64,000 nucleotides of DNA from Chloroflexi bacterium AL-N1. Its GTDB lineage: Bacteria > Chloroflexota > Chloroflexia > Chloroflexales > Roseiflexaceae. Numbering within the stretch: position 1 is the stretch's first letter; each line of letters starts with the position of its first letter. Under the pieces are notes generated by a model, which saw only the letters and a list, made by a program, of their open reading frames with translations, ran no database searches and had not been told where the DNA came from. The translations under genes and the position numbers were made by a program. This document shows, in pieces, positions 1-8,895 of this stretch. The stretch covers positions 1 to 64,000 of the forward strand of contig WYDT01000007.1 in assembly GCA_013122435.1 (NCBI GenBank), given 5' to 3'.

Positions 1-2116
1 TCGTACCCGTGGCGGTCTGGGCATAGGCATAGGTAATCTGGCGGCCACTCCGCTCGACCTGCTGGATGACCGGACGATTCGGCGCAGTCAGGTCGTAGGT
101 GTTGGTGACCTGCACCGCGTTCAATGGGTCGGTGACGGTCGTGAGCAGGTGAGTGCTCCCGTCATAGCCATAGGTCGTCACGCCGCCCCGCAGGTCGGTG
201 ACCGTTTCCAGGTCGCCGTTGGCAGTGTAGGTGTAGCTCACCGTGCGGTTGGTGTGGTCCGCGACCGACGCAATACGGGCGGACCCGTTCAGGTCCTGAT
301 AGGTCAGGGTGAGGGTGCGCCCGGTGGTCCCATCGGTGACCTGCTGGAGTTGGCCGTCCCAGACCTGGCCCGTACCGCTGTAGTAGCTCAGGGTTTGTTG
401 ATGCCCCTCAGAGGTGCGCTGCTCCGTGAGGCGCCCCTGGCTATCGAAGACCAGTACGGACTGATCGCGGCGGGTCAGGGCGTAGGTGCTCCCATCGACG
501 ACCAGCGTGCCCCGGACGCCGGTCGCGGCGCGGTAAGTGCCGGCATCGGTCAGCCGATAGCGCAGGCGGTTGCCCGTCGGCGCTTCGTAGATCAGGGTGT
601 CCGGCTCACCGCCAACCTGGCTGGGCAGCGTCAGGCGGTGGTCGAAGTGATGCCGCCAGCCCGGTCCCATGGGCGTGGTCGGATACGTCGTCGGGTCGGC
701 CAGCAGCGAGGTGTAGCTGCGCCCAAAGGTCAGCGCCGGACCACTACTCGCGACAGACAGATCGCTGGCGGCGAGGTGGAAACTCCCCTGGCAGGTGTTG
801 ACCGGGTCGTTGTCGAGCAGTTGCGCTTGGCCACAGCTCTCACAACTGCACTGCCCCACGAGCTGGTCTGCCGGGAGCGGGTCGCCACTCCCGGTCCACG
901 CCGGTTCCCCATTGATATACAGTTGGATGTCGTCGAGGGCGAGGACGTGGTCCGCACGGCCAGCTTTTTTCACAATCTCGATCCAACCAGATTGATTGGA
1001 AAAGTCGTCCACGACATTGGTAATATCATCACTGACGGTATAGCTCCAATCCTCTAGTTCGTTGATAGGGATACCATCCTCTACTGCCCGATCCGGCACC
1101 TCTAACAGGGTAGCACGTAAGCCATTGAGTGGGCGAAACACGAGCGCCACCCCTGTTGCCGTGGGACCGGGATTCTCATCGACGGTGTGCCGCGCCCACC
1201 AGAGACTGGCGGTCACCACATCCGTACTCTCAATCGTTGGAAAGGGAAAGATGGCGCTACGATAGCGGATACGACTATTGGCTGGCGCACCCCCACGACG
1301 ATTACCATCCATGGTAATACCAAGAAACGTCCCCCGCTGGGGATCAGCGGTAATGGCTCCGGCTGATGCCCCAACCGCCAAAGCCCAACGGTTCGTCGGG
1401 CTCTCTGCCTGCGGCTGCCAGCCAGGAACATCGTTGATGAACTGAAGATTACGAAAGATACAGCGCCCGGTTTGTGCGGTACTGCGTTTATAACAACGTA
1501 GTTCTATCGTCACGGGCGCATCCTGCGGTATGGCGGTAGAGCCCAGCGAAACCGTGCCGCTCAGATCAAAGGTCCCTTCCTCCTCTTTGCTGGCCAACTC
1601 CTCCTCCTCCCAGCGGCCACTAGCCGCTGAGAAGACCGCCACCCGCCCAACCACAATACTGGGACCACTCAACGTGACATCGGCAGTCAGTTGCTGGTGA
1701 TAGCTGCCTGGCGGCAATGTCAGGGTGGTTGTGACTGGGTCACCCCTAGGAATATCGTTGGTCACGGTCAGATCAATGGGGCCAGGGATGGTGTGCGTGG
1801 CATAGCTGGGCATGGCAAAGCGACCATCAAAACCAGCAGTGGCACGTACGGTATGCCGCGCATCATACTGGGTCCGTAGGGTGTCGACATAGTCCGCCGG
1901 GTAGCTGGTCGACTCGGCGTCGGTCGGGATCGGCATGTCGGCGGTTGTTCGAGCGTGGGCGGGCGCGGGTAACGGGGCGGCGGTGGTCGCGGTGGCGGGC
2001 GCGGTGTGGTCCACCGCTTCAGCAGTGGAAGCAGGCGGCATGGCCCCAATCAACAGACTAAAGACCAACACAACGGACACGATCCGACGCCACAGGGCGT
2101 GGTGATGGGTACGCAT
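1..2116 (-). CDS. Secreted RHS/YD-repeat protein, N-terminal part (runs off left edge)
   Basis: The frame is open from the start at 2116 to the window edge, so at least 705 residues are present and the C-terminus is missing. The start follows a GGAGGA six bases upstream; an in-frame ATG at 2122 lies too close to that site. The N-terminus is a signal peptide (basic MRTHHHALWRR, then a hydrophobic stretch ending near A-S-T-A-E-A). A long N-terminal region follows, then a cysteine-rich patch (CSCESCGQ), DPVNTCQGSFH and LTFGRSYTS, which resemble the DUF6531-like motif at the head of RHS repeats. After that come YD-type repeats such as VSYTYTANGDLETVTD and GVTTYGYDG. RHS proteins are large surface or secreted shells, often carrying a variable C-terminal toxin; that end is not visible here, so toxin activity cannot be judged. 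Base composition is clearly richer in G+C than the rest of the window. Confidence 0.85.
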   Translation of the reverse strand, partial: MRTHHHALWRRIVSVVLVFSLLIGAMPPASTAEAVDHTAPATATTAAPLPAPAHARTTADMPIPTDAESTSYPADYVDTLRTQYDARHTVRATAGFDGRFAMPSYATHTIPGPIDLTVTNDIPRGDPVTTTLTLPPGSYHQQLTADVTLSGPSIVVGRVAVFSAASGRWEEEELASKEEEGTFDLSGTVSLGSTAIPQDAPVTIELRCYKRSTAQTGRCIFRNLQFINDVPGWQPQAESPTNRWALAVGASAGAITADPQRGTFLGITMDGNRRGGAPANSRIRYRSAIFPFPTIESTDVVTASLWWARHTVDENPGPTATGVALVFRPLNGLRATLLEVPDRAVEDGIPINELEDWSYTVSDDITNVVDDFSNQSGWIEIVKKAGRADHVLALDDIQLYINGEPAWTGSGDPLPADQLVGQCSCESCGQAQLLDNDPVNTCQGSFHLAASDLSVASSGPALTFGRSYTSLLADPTTYPTTPMGPGWRHHFDHRLTLPSQVGGEPDTLIYEAPTGNRLRYRLTDAGTYRAATGVRGTLVVDGSTYALTRRDQSVLVFDSQGRLTEQRTSEGHQQTLSYYSGTGQVWDGQLQQVTDGTTGRTLTLTYQDLNGSARIASVADHTNRTVSYTYTANGDLETVTDLRGGVTTYGYDGSTHLLTTVTDPLNAVQVTNTYDLTAPNRPVIQQVERSGRQITYAYAQTATGT

Positions 2117-2880
2117 AGTCATTCCTCCAAAACGTGCTCTACCACACACTCCTCAATCAGGTCGCCAGCAGGAGGTAGAGATAAATATAATACATAGGGT
2201 ATGCGTATCAAGTAGAGCGTCAGGGGTAACATGTTTAACGCGATTTTGATCATCGCAAAAAACTCTGTGTGCGTCAAGGGTTTTTTGTGAAACTAGCAGA
2301 GGGCGTAGAGCAGCGTGTTAAGTGGAAGGGGCCACACAGACCTGGCCACAGTAACAGATGTAGATGGGCAAGAACGAAACAATCACGGTTTTTTGGTGTG
2401 GAAAGGCTATGAACTCTCGCGGTATGAGTATAGAGGGGGGAGTTCTACGCGTGGGTGAAGGTTTCACAACAATGTATGGGCAAAAGACAAGCGAAGGTTG
2501 TGGTATCCCGTCGTTGCCTTCGACCGGATCGAGCACCTCCGCGTACTGCCGATCTGCTGTTGTGCTGCTCCGCCTTCGACAAGCTCAGGCTCCGCCCATC
2601 GCTCTGTGTCTCTGTGTTCAGTAGCACACGGCGGTCTCGACCGCCGCGACATTCCACGACGTAGTTCCTGGCCTCCTATGTGAGTCACGGTCTCTCCGTC
2701 CGCCGCTGCTTGTGGAGGTACGGGGCAGCGGCCGGCGGTCGTACTGTCAGCTTGGCGTATACCCTATCCTGACGTCAGGTGAGGGGTGCCCATGGTGTCA
2801 AGATAAGGTTCTTTCATGCCCATATTGACATATGGAAGGTATGGTCATAGACTCTAACCTGACACATAGGAGCTGCAACC
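2117..2880. other. Intergenic region between RHS gene and Tn3 remnant
   Basis: No convincing gene is seen here. Visible structure is a CTTCGACAAGCTCAGG element at 2574-2589, which resembles a short dispersed motif common in many bacterial genomes. A perfect 8-bp hairpin (CGGCGGTC/GACCGCCG) lies at 2629-2646, a 12-bp palindrome CCTGACGTCAGG at 2769-2780, and CATATTGACATATG at about 2820-2833. The last two lie just upstream of tnpR, where a res site would be expected. No copy of the 38-bp terminal repeat found at 6371-6408 was seen here. Confidence 0.5.
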
Positions 2881-3366
2881 ATGCATGGATAACGAATCGG
2901 GTATGTCCGGGTAAGTGCCCTGGACCAGAACCCGGAACGGCAACTGGAAGGTATCCATGTGGATCGTACGTTGCGAGACACCATGTCCGACACCGTGAGC
3001 AACCGCACCGAACTCACGGCACTGATGGCCTATGCACGTATGGGTGATACCGTCGTCGTGCATAGTATGGATCGTTTGGCGCGGAATCTCGATGACCTCC
3101 GACGCATTGTGCACTTCTTGACGGAAAGGGGGGTTCAGATCACCTTTGTCAAAGAGCAACTGACGTTTATCGGCGAAGATTCGCCGATGGCGCAATTCCT
3201 GTTGTCGGTCATGGGGGCCTACCGTGGTAGAAAACGTGCGCTCTCTGACGCGGAAATCGCCGCAATAAAAGCCCAGATTGCCAGCGGCAAGCCCAAAGCA
3301 TACGTGGCACGTGACTTCGGGATTAGCCGTGAAACCCTCTATCAATATCTGCGCCTACAGGAGTAA
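2881..3366 (+). pseudogene. tnpR: Tn3-family resolvase tnpR, broken (stop at codon 4, helix E deleted)
   Basis: This is a serine recombinase that would resolve transposon cointegrates. An AGGAG lies 8 bases before ATG 2881, but the reading is Met-His-Gly-stop: codon 4 (2890-2892) is TAA. In the same frame the protein then continues as RIGYVRVSALDQNPERQ, which carries the catalytic serine of the family (YVRVS). The rest matches the family, including DRLARNLDDL and a C-terminal helix-turn-helix (ISRETLYQYLR). However, SVMGA joins directly to YRGRKRALS; the roughly 25 residues usually found between them (long helix E, used for dimerisation and DNA contact) are missing in frame. It is therefore doubly defective. 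A restart at GTG 2959 would lack the catalytic serine. It stops 1 base before tnpA. Confidence 0.88.
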
Positions 3367-3367
3367 G

Positions 3368-6353
3368 ATGCCCGTTGAATTTCTGACGGAAGCGCAACAA
3401 CAGACGTATGGACGTTTTGCTGGCGAACCAACCGAGGCGCAACTCGCTCGTTATTTGCACCTTGACCATACCGATCATGTGCTCATCAGGAAACGGCGTG
3501 GTGTGCATAATCGATTAGGATTTGCCCTGCAACTCACCACGGTCCGGTTTTTGGGGACATTTTTACCGGACCCAACCGCAGTGCCGTCAGGGGTCCTCGC
3601 TTTCGTTGCCCATCAATTAGCCATCATCGATAGTAGTATTATCAGCAACTATCTGCGAAGAAAGGCCACCCGGTATAGCCATAGTGCCGAGATCCAGCAG
3701 GTGTATGGATATGCCGATTTCGCTGCTCCACCGTGGCGCTTTCGGTTCATTCGTCTCCTTTATAGTCGCGCCTGGATCAGCCCTGAACGCCCCAGCTTGC
3801 TCTTTGACTATGCTACCGCCTGGTTGGTGCAACACAAAGTATGGCTCCCAGGAGCCACTACCCTCGCACGCTTGATCGCCGAAATTCGTGAACGAGCCAC
3901 GCATCGATTATACCGACGGTTAGCCTCATTACCCTCTACGGCACAAAAAGCGCGGTTGGAAACCCTCTGTCACATCCCAGATACACCCAGCAGCACGCGC
4001 TTTGAGTATTATCGTACCGGACCGACCACCATCAGTGGTCTGGCCTTTAATCAAGCAGTTGAACGGTATCAGGAGCTCCGCGCATTTGGATTCCAACACC
4101 TGGATCTGTCGCATATTCCTCCGGTACGGCTCCAGACGTTAGCCCGTCATGCCGGGCTAGTTTCCCGGCAAACCATCGCACGCAGGCCGGAAGAGAAGCG
4201 CAGCGCTTTTTTAGTCGCCTTTGTCAAAGCGTATGAAATCATGGCCCTGGATGATGCCTTGGATCTTCTTGATGCGCTCATCACGCATATTGCTGGGGAG
4301 ACCAAAAAACTGGGCCAGAAAAAGCGGTTGCGAACGCTCAGAGATTTGGATCAATCCGCACTCACGCTTGCGGACGTGTGTAGCATGCTCGTGGGGGAAG
4401 AACCGCACGATGTGGACCTACGAGCAGCCATCTTTGCACACGTTTTCAAAGCGCCTGTGCAAGCGTCAATCGCCACGATCCGTGATCTGGCACGATCCCC
4501 TGATGATTACTTTCATGAGGAACTGGTCGCACCGTATGGCAAAGTCCAGCGGTTTTTACCGCAACTGCTCAATGGCATTGCGTTTAGCGCGGCTCCGGCA
4601 GGTGCCACCACCCTGGAGGCATTGCAGTATCTTGCCGCGCTGGGCACATCCCGTAAGCAGCTTCTGGAGCAGGTGCCCCGCACTATTATCACCAAACCTT
4701 GGCACCGTCTGGTCTTTGATACCGCAGGTCGTGTCCTGAAACGCGGCTATACGTTGTGCTTGTTGGCGACGTTGCAGGATCGGTTACGCCGACGAGTTGT
4801 GTATGTTGAACACAGTGACCGCTGGGGTGACCCACGGGCAAAACTCCTCCAGGGTGAGGAATGGCAGGTACAGCGCGCCCATGTATGCCGTTCGCTCGGC
4901 CATCCCGCTGCGCCCACAGAAGCCCTGACCAACCTCGCCCAACCACTGGACGCAATCTATCAACGCGTTGCGTCTCAGTTTGAGGCAAATCAGGCGGTGC
5001 AGCTTGACCCTTCTGGCAAGCACCCCTCCCTCACCATTACGAATTTGGACAAACTGGAAGAACCACCCAGCCTGCTGCAGCTCAGAGCCCAAGTCACAGA
5101 ACTGCTACCACCGATTGATTTACCTGAACTGCTGCTCGAAATACACACGCATACTGGTTTCGCTCATGCGTTCTCCCATGTCAGCGAAGCCACGACGCGT
5201 GCGGACGATTTGACGACCAGCCTGTGTGCCATGCTGCTGGCAGAAGCGTGCAATATTGGGTTCGCGCCGTTGATCAAACCCCAGGTGCCCGTTTTGACCA
5301 AGCACCGGCTCAAGTGGGTCAAACAGAATTATGTGCGTGCTGACACATTAATCCGTGCCAACACCTGCTTAGTCGATTATCAGTCCACCCGGCGCTTGGT
5401 GCAAACGTGGGGGGTGGCGACGTTGCCTCGGCTGATGGCCTGCGCTTTGTCACGCCGATACGCACCCTCCATGCGGGACCAAATCGCGCCTATTTTGGTC
5501 CCCATCGGGGCATTACCTGGTACAACTTTCCCGCTGATCAGTGCTTTGGGTGTCCGGCATTGTGATTCCTGGGACCCTCCGCGATTCCATCTTTGTCCTC
5601 GAAGGCTTGTTGGAACAACAAACCGGGCTCCAGCCCACCGAAATTATGACCGATACCGCGGGGACCAGCGATCGCGTGTTTGGGTTGTTCTGGTTACTTG
5701 GCTATCAATTTTCCCCACGTCTGGCCGATGCAGGAGCAGCCACCTTCTGGCGGATCGACCAAGCTGCGGATTATGGGGTGCTCAATGCCGTCGCCCGTAG
5801 TGTGGCATAGCTGCACCGGATCGAGCAGCACTGGGATGATATGTTACGTGTGGCCAGGTCGCTGAAAATGGGGCGTATCCATGCGTCCACACTTCTGCGC
5901 TCACTGCTGAAAAGTGAACGTCCTTCCAGCCTGACCCAGGCCCTGATCGAAGTAGGACGGATCAATAAAACCTGCTATGTACTCAACTATATTGAGAACG
6001 CCGACTATCGCCGTCGGATTCTGACGCAACGCAAGCGTGGGGAAGAGCGACATGCGCTCGCACGTGCCATTGGTTATGGGCAACGCGGTGAAATTTGGAA
6101 ACGCTACCGCGAGGGGCCGGAAGATCAGCTCGACGCACTAGGGTTCGTCACCAACGCGGTGGTCTTGTGGAATACGATGTGTAGGCAGGCAACATTGGCG
6201 CATGTACACCACCAGGCCGTGGCGGTGCGTGCGGAGGATGTCGCACGCCTTTCCCCACTCCTGTACCGCCACATCAACGTCTTGGGACAGTATGCGTTCA
6301 TTTTGGATCAGCGGATACGTCAAGGAACCCTCAGGCCGCTCAACCACCTGTAG
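3368..6353 (+). pseudogene. tnpA: Tn3-family transposase tnpA, broken by two frameshifts and an amber stop
   Basis: This is the DDE transposase of a Tn3-family element. The start is ATG 3368, directly after tnpR (MPVEFLTEAQQQTYGRF, then LIRKRRGVHNRLGFALQL, both family-typical). The first frame runs to about 5412. At the G-run 5409-5414 the reading shifts: the next frame encodes GDVASADGLRF with the first catalytic Asp. A second shift, apparently one lost base, lies at about 5542-5555. The third frame then gives GIVIPGTLRDSIFVLEG and DTAGTSDRVFGLF with the second Asp, but an amber codon sits at 5808-5810. It then continues HWDDMLRVARSLKMG and RKRGEERHALARAIGYGQRGE with the catalytic Glu region, ending in VTNAVVLWNT. 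All three catalytic regions survive in pieces, so decay looks recent, but no single product can be active. Confidence 0.9.
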
Positions 6354-6370
6354 TTAAATCACGTTTCCCA

Positions 6371-6408
6371 CGTAGCGTACCTTTTCGTTCCGTTGCACGT
6401 CAGACCCC
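6371..6408 (-). repeat. Tn3-family 38-bp terminal inverted repeat (tnpA-side end)
   Basis: Read on the minus strand, this 38-bp stretch begins GGGGTCTGACG and contains GGAACGAAAA. That is the same outer sequence and length as the classic Tn3 terminal repeat, as I remember it. It lies 17 bases past the tnpA stop, as expected for the transposase-side end. No matching left end was found. Confidence 0.85.
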
Positions 6409-6675
6409 AATACCGAAGGGCTTCCAACTCGCCCAAAGTGATGGATGCCATAGTCGGTTTGGTTTTGTGTTCGGCATATCAGTACTTTCATTTTTACGAG
6501 TGCTTAATTTATACTTAATATAAATTTTTTATGATAATTTGTTTATGTATAGAATGGTTTGAAAATGCAGAGCGGCTGTATATATTCATCATCTCTATGG
6601 GATACAGTGTGTTTGATTATATCACAAAGTGCAATGAGGTTATCAAAAAGTTGCTAAAAAGTTATAAAATACCGC
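6409..6675. other. A+T-rich gap between transposon end and ilv promoter
   Basis: The stretch is A+T-rich and carries no recognisable gene. A 61-codon open frame at 6531-6716 has no ribosome binding site and runs through the ilv promoter, so I do not call it. Confidence 0.5.
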
Positions 6676-6705
6676 TTGACATGGACATACTTTATGGAGT
6701 ATACT
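6676..6705 (+). promoter_or_regulatory. Sigma-70-type promoter of the ilv-leu operon
   Basis: The -35 box TTGACA (6676-6681) and -10 box TATACT (6700-6705) are separated by 18 bases. It lies 18 bases upstream of the leader peptide start and is the only strong promoter visible ahead of ilvD. Confidence 0.75.
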
Positions 6706-6723
6706 CGCAAAAGTAACGAGAAC

Positions 6724-6831
6724 ATGGTTGTGAAAGATACATCAATGAACTTTTTCGCACACAACTTTATCCTTAGTCTCCTTCTTGTAGTCCTTATTAT
6801 TATCAAGGGCTTACAGCTGTTTGGGAGGTAA
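6724..6831 (+). CDS. Branched-chain amino acid leader peptide (attenuator)
   Basis: This 35-codon frame starts at ATG 6724, just downstream of the promoter. Residues 16-32 read ILSLLLVVLIIIKGLQL: 14 of 17 are Leu, Val or Ile, the end products of the operon that follows. It ends at TAA 6829-6831. A strong terminator hairpin follows 27 bases later. The last two sense codons (GGGAGG, 6823-6828) can pair with CCTCCC (6864-6869) inside the terminator stem, extended on one side to about 9 pairs with one G-U. This is the arrangement of classic attenuation. A ribosome stalled on the Leu/Val/Ile run would leave the anti-terminator free; one reaching the stop would cover it. No good ribosome binding site is seen (only a weak purine stretch), and ATG 6745 is an alternative start. 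Confidence 0.75.
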   Translation: MVVKDTSMNFFAHNFILSLLLVVLIIIKGLQLFGR

Positions 6832-6858
6832 AGCGGCAAAGTTGTAGCGAGTGAAAGC

Positions 6859-6887
6859 AAACCCCTCCCAGAAATGGGAGGGGTTTT
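6859..6887 (+). terminator. Attenuator terminator of the ilv-leu operon
   Basis: A perfect 12-bp stem (AAACCCCTCCCA / TGGGAGGGGTTT) closes on a GAAA tetraloop and ends in four T. It lies between the leader peptide and ilvD, so it must be read through for the operon to be expressed. Its 5' arm can alternatively pair with the end of the leader peptide frame. Confidence 0.85.
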
Positions 6888-7156
6888 AGGTTTAAGCAGG
6901 CATTAAATGATACGTTCGTCTATTGATCGACATACATGCAACTTATGCCAGGAGAATGTTGCTCTGCATACAACGACATCCCTCTTATGCCGACGATGGC
7001 ACTATGCTGGTCTGCTATCTGACCAGGAGCAATGCTGCTCAAAAGACCCGTACATCATCTGATAATCGATTTGCCTTGAAGAAAAGGTAAATCATAGAAA
7101 CCTTTGATGGTTGCCTAGAGCTTTGAAAAGAAATGCCTCTAATGGAGGGCTTTGCC
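6888..7156 (+). other. Long ilvD 5' untranslated region after the attenuator
   Basis: About 270 bases separate the attenuator terminator from ilvD. Two AGGAG-like sequences occur (about 6950 and 7023), but each sits only one or two bases before an ATG, too close for initiation. I see no T-box or other known riboswitch signature. Confidence 0.4.
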
Positions 7157-8842
7157 ATGCGTTCTGACATAATTAAGCGCGGATTTGAGCGTGCTCCCCA
7201 TCGAAGTCTGTTGCGTGCAACAGGGCAGATTCGTGATGAGGAAGACTTCAACAAGCCCTTTGTGGCAATTTGTAATTCGTATGTTGATATTATCCCTGGT
7301 CATGTCCATCTGCAGGAATTTGGTCGAGTGGTGAAGGAAGCAGTGCGTGCAGCGGGTGCCATCCCGTTTGAGTTTAACACGATTGGTGTTGATGATGGCA
7401 TTGTGATGGGCCACGAGGGAATGCGTTATTCACTGCCCTCGCGTGAACTCATTGCTGATAGTGTGGAGACGATGGCTGCCTCCCATTGTTTTGATGCAAT
7501 GATCTGCATCCCCAACTGTGACAAGATTACGCCAGGCATGCTGATGGGTGCTGCGCGGGTCAATATTCCCACGATCTTCGTTTCTGGTGGACCGATGCTG
7601 GTCGGTGAAGACGAAGAAGGCAATCGCAGTGATCTGGTGACCGTTTTTGAAGCGGTTGGCAAACATGCGTCTGGAGCGATGAGCGATGAGCAGTTGTTCA
7701 AACTGGAGCGGATCAGTTGCCCGACGTGTGGTAGTTGTAGTGGTATGTTCACTGCTAATTCAATGAACTGCCTCTGCGAAGCCCTCGGTATTGCACTCCC
7801 TGGTAACGGAACCATCCCCGCTGTTTCCCCTGAACGACACGAACTTGCAAAGAAGGCCGCCATACAAATCATCGAACTGGTGCAACGGAATATTCGCTTT
7901 CGTGACGTGGTAACGGCTGAGTCGATCACCAATGCCATGGCGCTTGATGTTGCGATGGGTGGGTCAACGAATACCGTTCTACATGTTCTGGCACTGGCGC
8001 GGGAGGCCGATCTCGATTATCCCGTTAGTACTTTCAATGACATTTCGGACCACGCTCCCCATCTGGCAAAAGTGTCACCCGCCTGGGATGGTCCACGTCA
8101 ATGGCATATTCAGGATGTGAACGATGCTGGTGGTATCCTAGCCATCCTGGCAGAACTGGCAAAGAGACCAGGGATACTGAAGCTGGATGTGCCCACAGTG
8201 ACAGGATGCACACTCGGTGAAAATCTCCAGCACGCCGAAAATCGCAACCCTGACTGTATTCGCCCCATCGACTCACCCCACTCGCCGCGTGGGGCTTTGT
8301 GTGTGCTGTTTGGCAGCCTTGCGATGGAGGGTGCGGTAGTGAAAGTCGGTGCGGTTGATCAGCACGAGATGACGTTTCGTGGTCCGGCACGTGTGTTTGA
8401 CAGCGAAGAAGTCGCTACTAATGCGGTGGTCAATGGCAAGATTCAGCCAGGTGATGTAGTGGTTGTACAGTACGAAGGACCACGTGGTGGTCCTGGGATG
8501 CGGGAAATGTTGGCGCTCACCAGCATGATTAAGGGCATTCCTGAACTCAGTAACAGTACGGCGCTCATTACTGATGGTCGGTTTAGTGGTGGTACACGTG
8601 GTTTATGTATTGGACACGTATCACCAGAGGCTGCAGAAGGTGGTCCGATAGGGTTACTTGAGGATGGCGATATGATCAGTATCAACCTTTCTACACGTCA
8701 ACTCGATGTTGAGCTGAGTGATGAAGAAATGTCAGCACGACGGAATTCATGGCAGACGATGGAGCCAAAATACCAACGAGGCTGGTTGGCACGTTATACA
8801 CGTTTGGTAACGAACGCGAGCAATGGCGCGATTTTAGTATAG
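7157..8842 (+). CDS. ilvD: Dihydroxy-acid dehydratase
   Basis: This 561-residue enzyme dehydrates 2,3-dihydroxy-isovalerate and 2,3-dihydroxy-3-methylvalerate to the 2-keto acids for valine/leucine and isoleucine. The start at 7157 is set by GGAGGG at 7144-7149 and by the family N-terminus MRSDIIKRGFERAPHRSLLRATG-like sequence; the upstream ATG 7133 has no such site. Fe-S cluster cysteines are visible in IPNCDKITPG and CPTCGSCSGMF. Length and the C-terminal GRFSGGTRGLCIGHVSPEA motif fit the IlvD/Edd family. It is the first enzyme gene after the attenuator and heads the operon. IlvD rather than Edd is supported by the neighbouring ilvB, ilvN and ilvC. Confidence 0.96.
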   Translation: MRSDIIKRGFERAPHRSLLRATGQIRDEEDFNKPFVAICNSYVDIIPGHVHLQEFGRVVKEAVRAAGAIPFEFNTIGVDDGIVMGHEGMRYSLPSRELIADSVETMAASHCFDAMICIPNCDKITPGMLMGAARVNIPTIFVSGGPMLVGEDEEGNRSDLVTVFEAVGKHASGAMSDEQLFKLERISCPTCGSCSGMFTANSMNCLCEALGIALPGNGTIPAVSPERHELAKKAAIQIIELVQRNIRFRDVVTAESITNAMALDVAMGGSTNTVLHVLALAREADLDYPVSTFNDISDHAPHLAKVSPAWDGPRQWHIQDVNDAGGILAILAELAKRPGILKLDVPTVTGCTLGENLQHAENRNPDCIRPIDSPHSPRGALCVLFGSLAMEGAVVKVGAVDQHEMTFRGPARVFDSEEVATNAVVNGKIQPGDVVVVQYEGPRGGPGMREMLALTSMIKGIPELSNSTALITDGRFSGGTRGLCIGHVSPEAAEGGPIGLLEDGDMISINLSTRQLDVELSDEEMSARRNSWQTMEPKYQRGWLARYTRLVTNASNGAILV

Positions 8843-8895
8843 CTTGATATTTATTATTTTTATAGATGCAAAGACTCAATCAGGAGGTCAACGTA

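Noticed and set aside
149..1057. 302-codon open frame on the plus strand
   Set aside because: It lies fully antisense to the RHS coding frame, has no family motifs and no ribosome binding site; it reflects high G+C content.
2784..2821. GGGGTGCCC... as left end of the Tn3 element
   Set aside because: Only the first five bases agree with the 38-bp repeat at 6371-6408.
2959..3366. Resolvase starting at GTG 2959
   Set aside because: This start would leave out the catalytic serine; the real start with a ribosome binding site is ATG 2881, followed by a stop at codon 4.
6531..6716. 61-codon frame before the ilv leader
   Set aside because: No ribosome binding site, and it runs through the ilv promoter boxes.
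6956..7090. Short frame after AGGAG between the attenuator and ilvD
   Set aside because: The AGGAG is only one base from the ATG, too close for initiation, and the product has no features.
6888..7156. T-box or riboswitch upstream of ilvD
   Set aside because: No T-box (GGTGGNACCGCG-like) motif or other known riboswitch core was found; control seems to rest on the leader-peptide attenuator.
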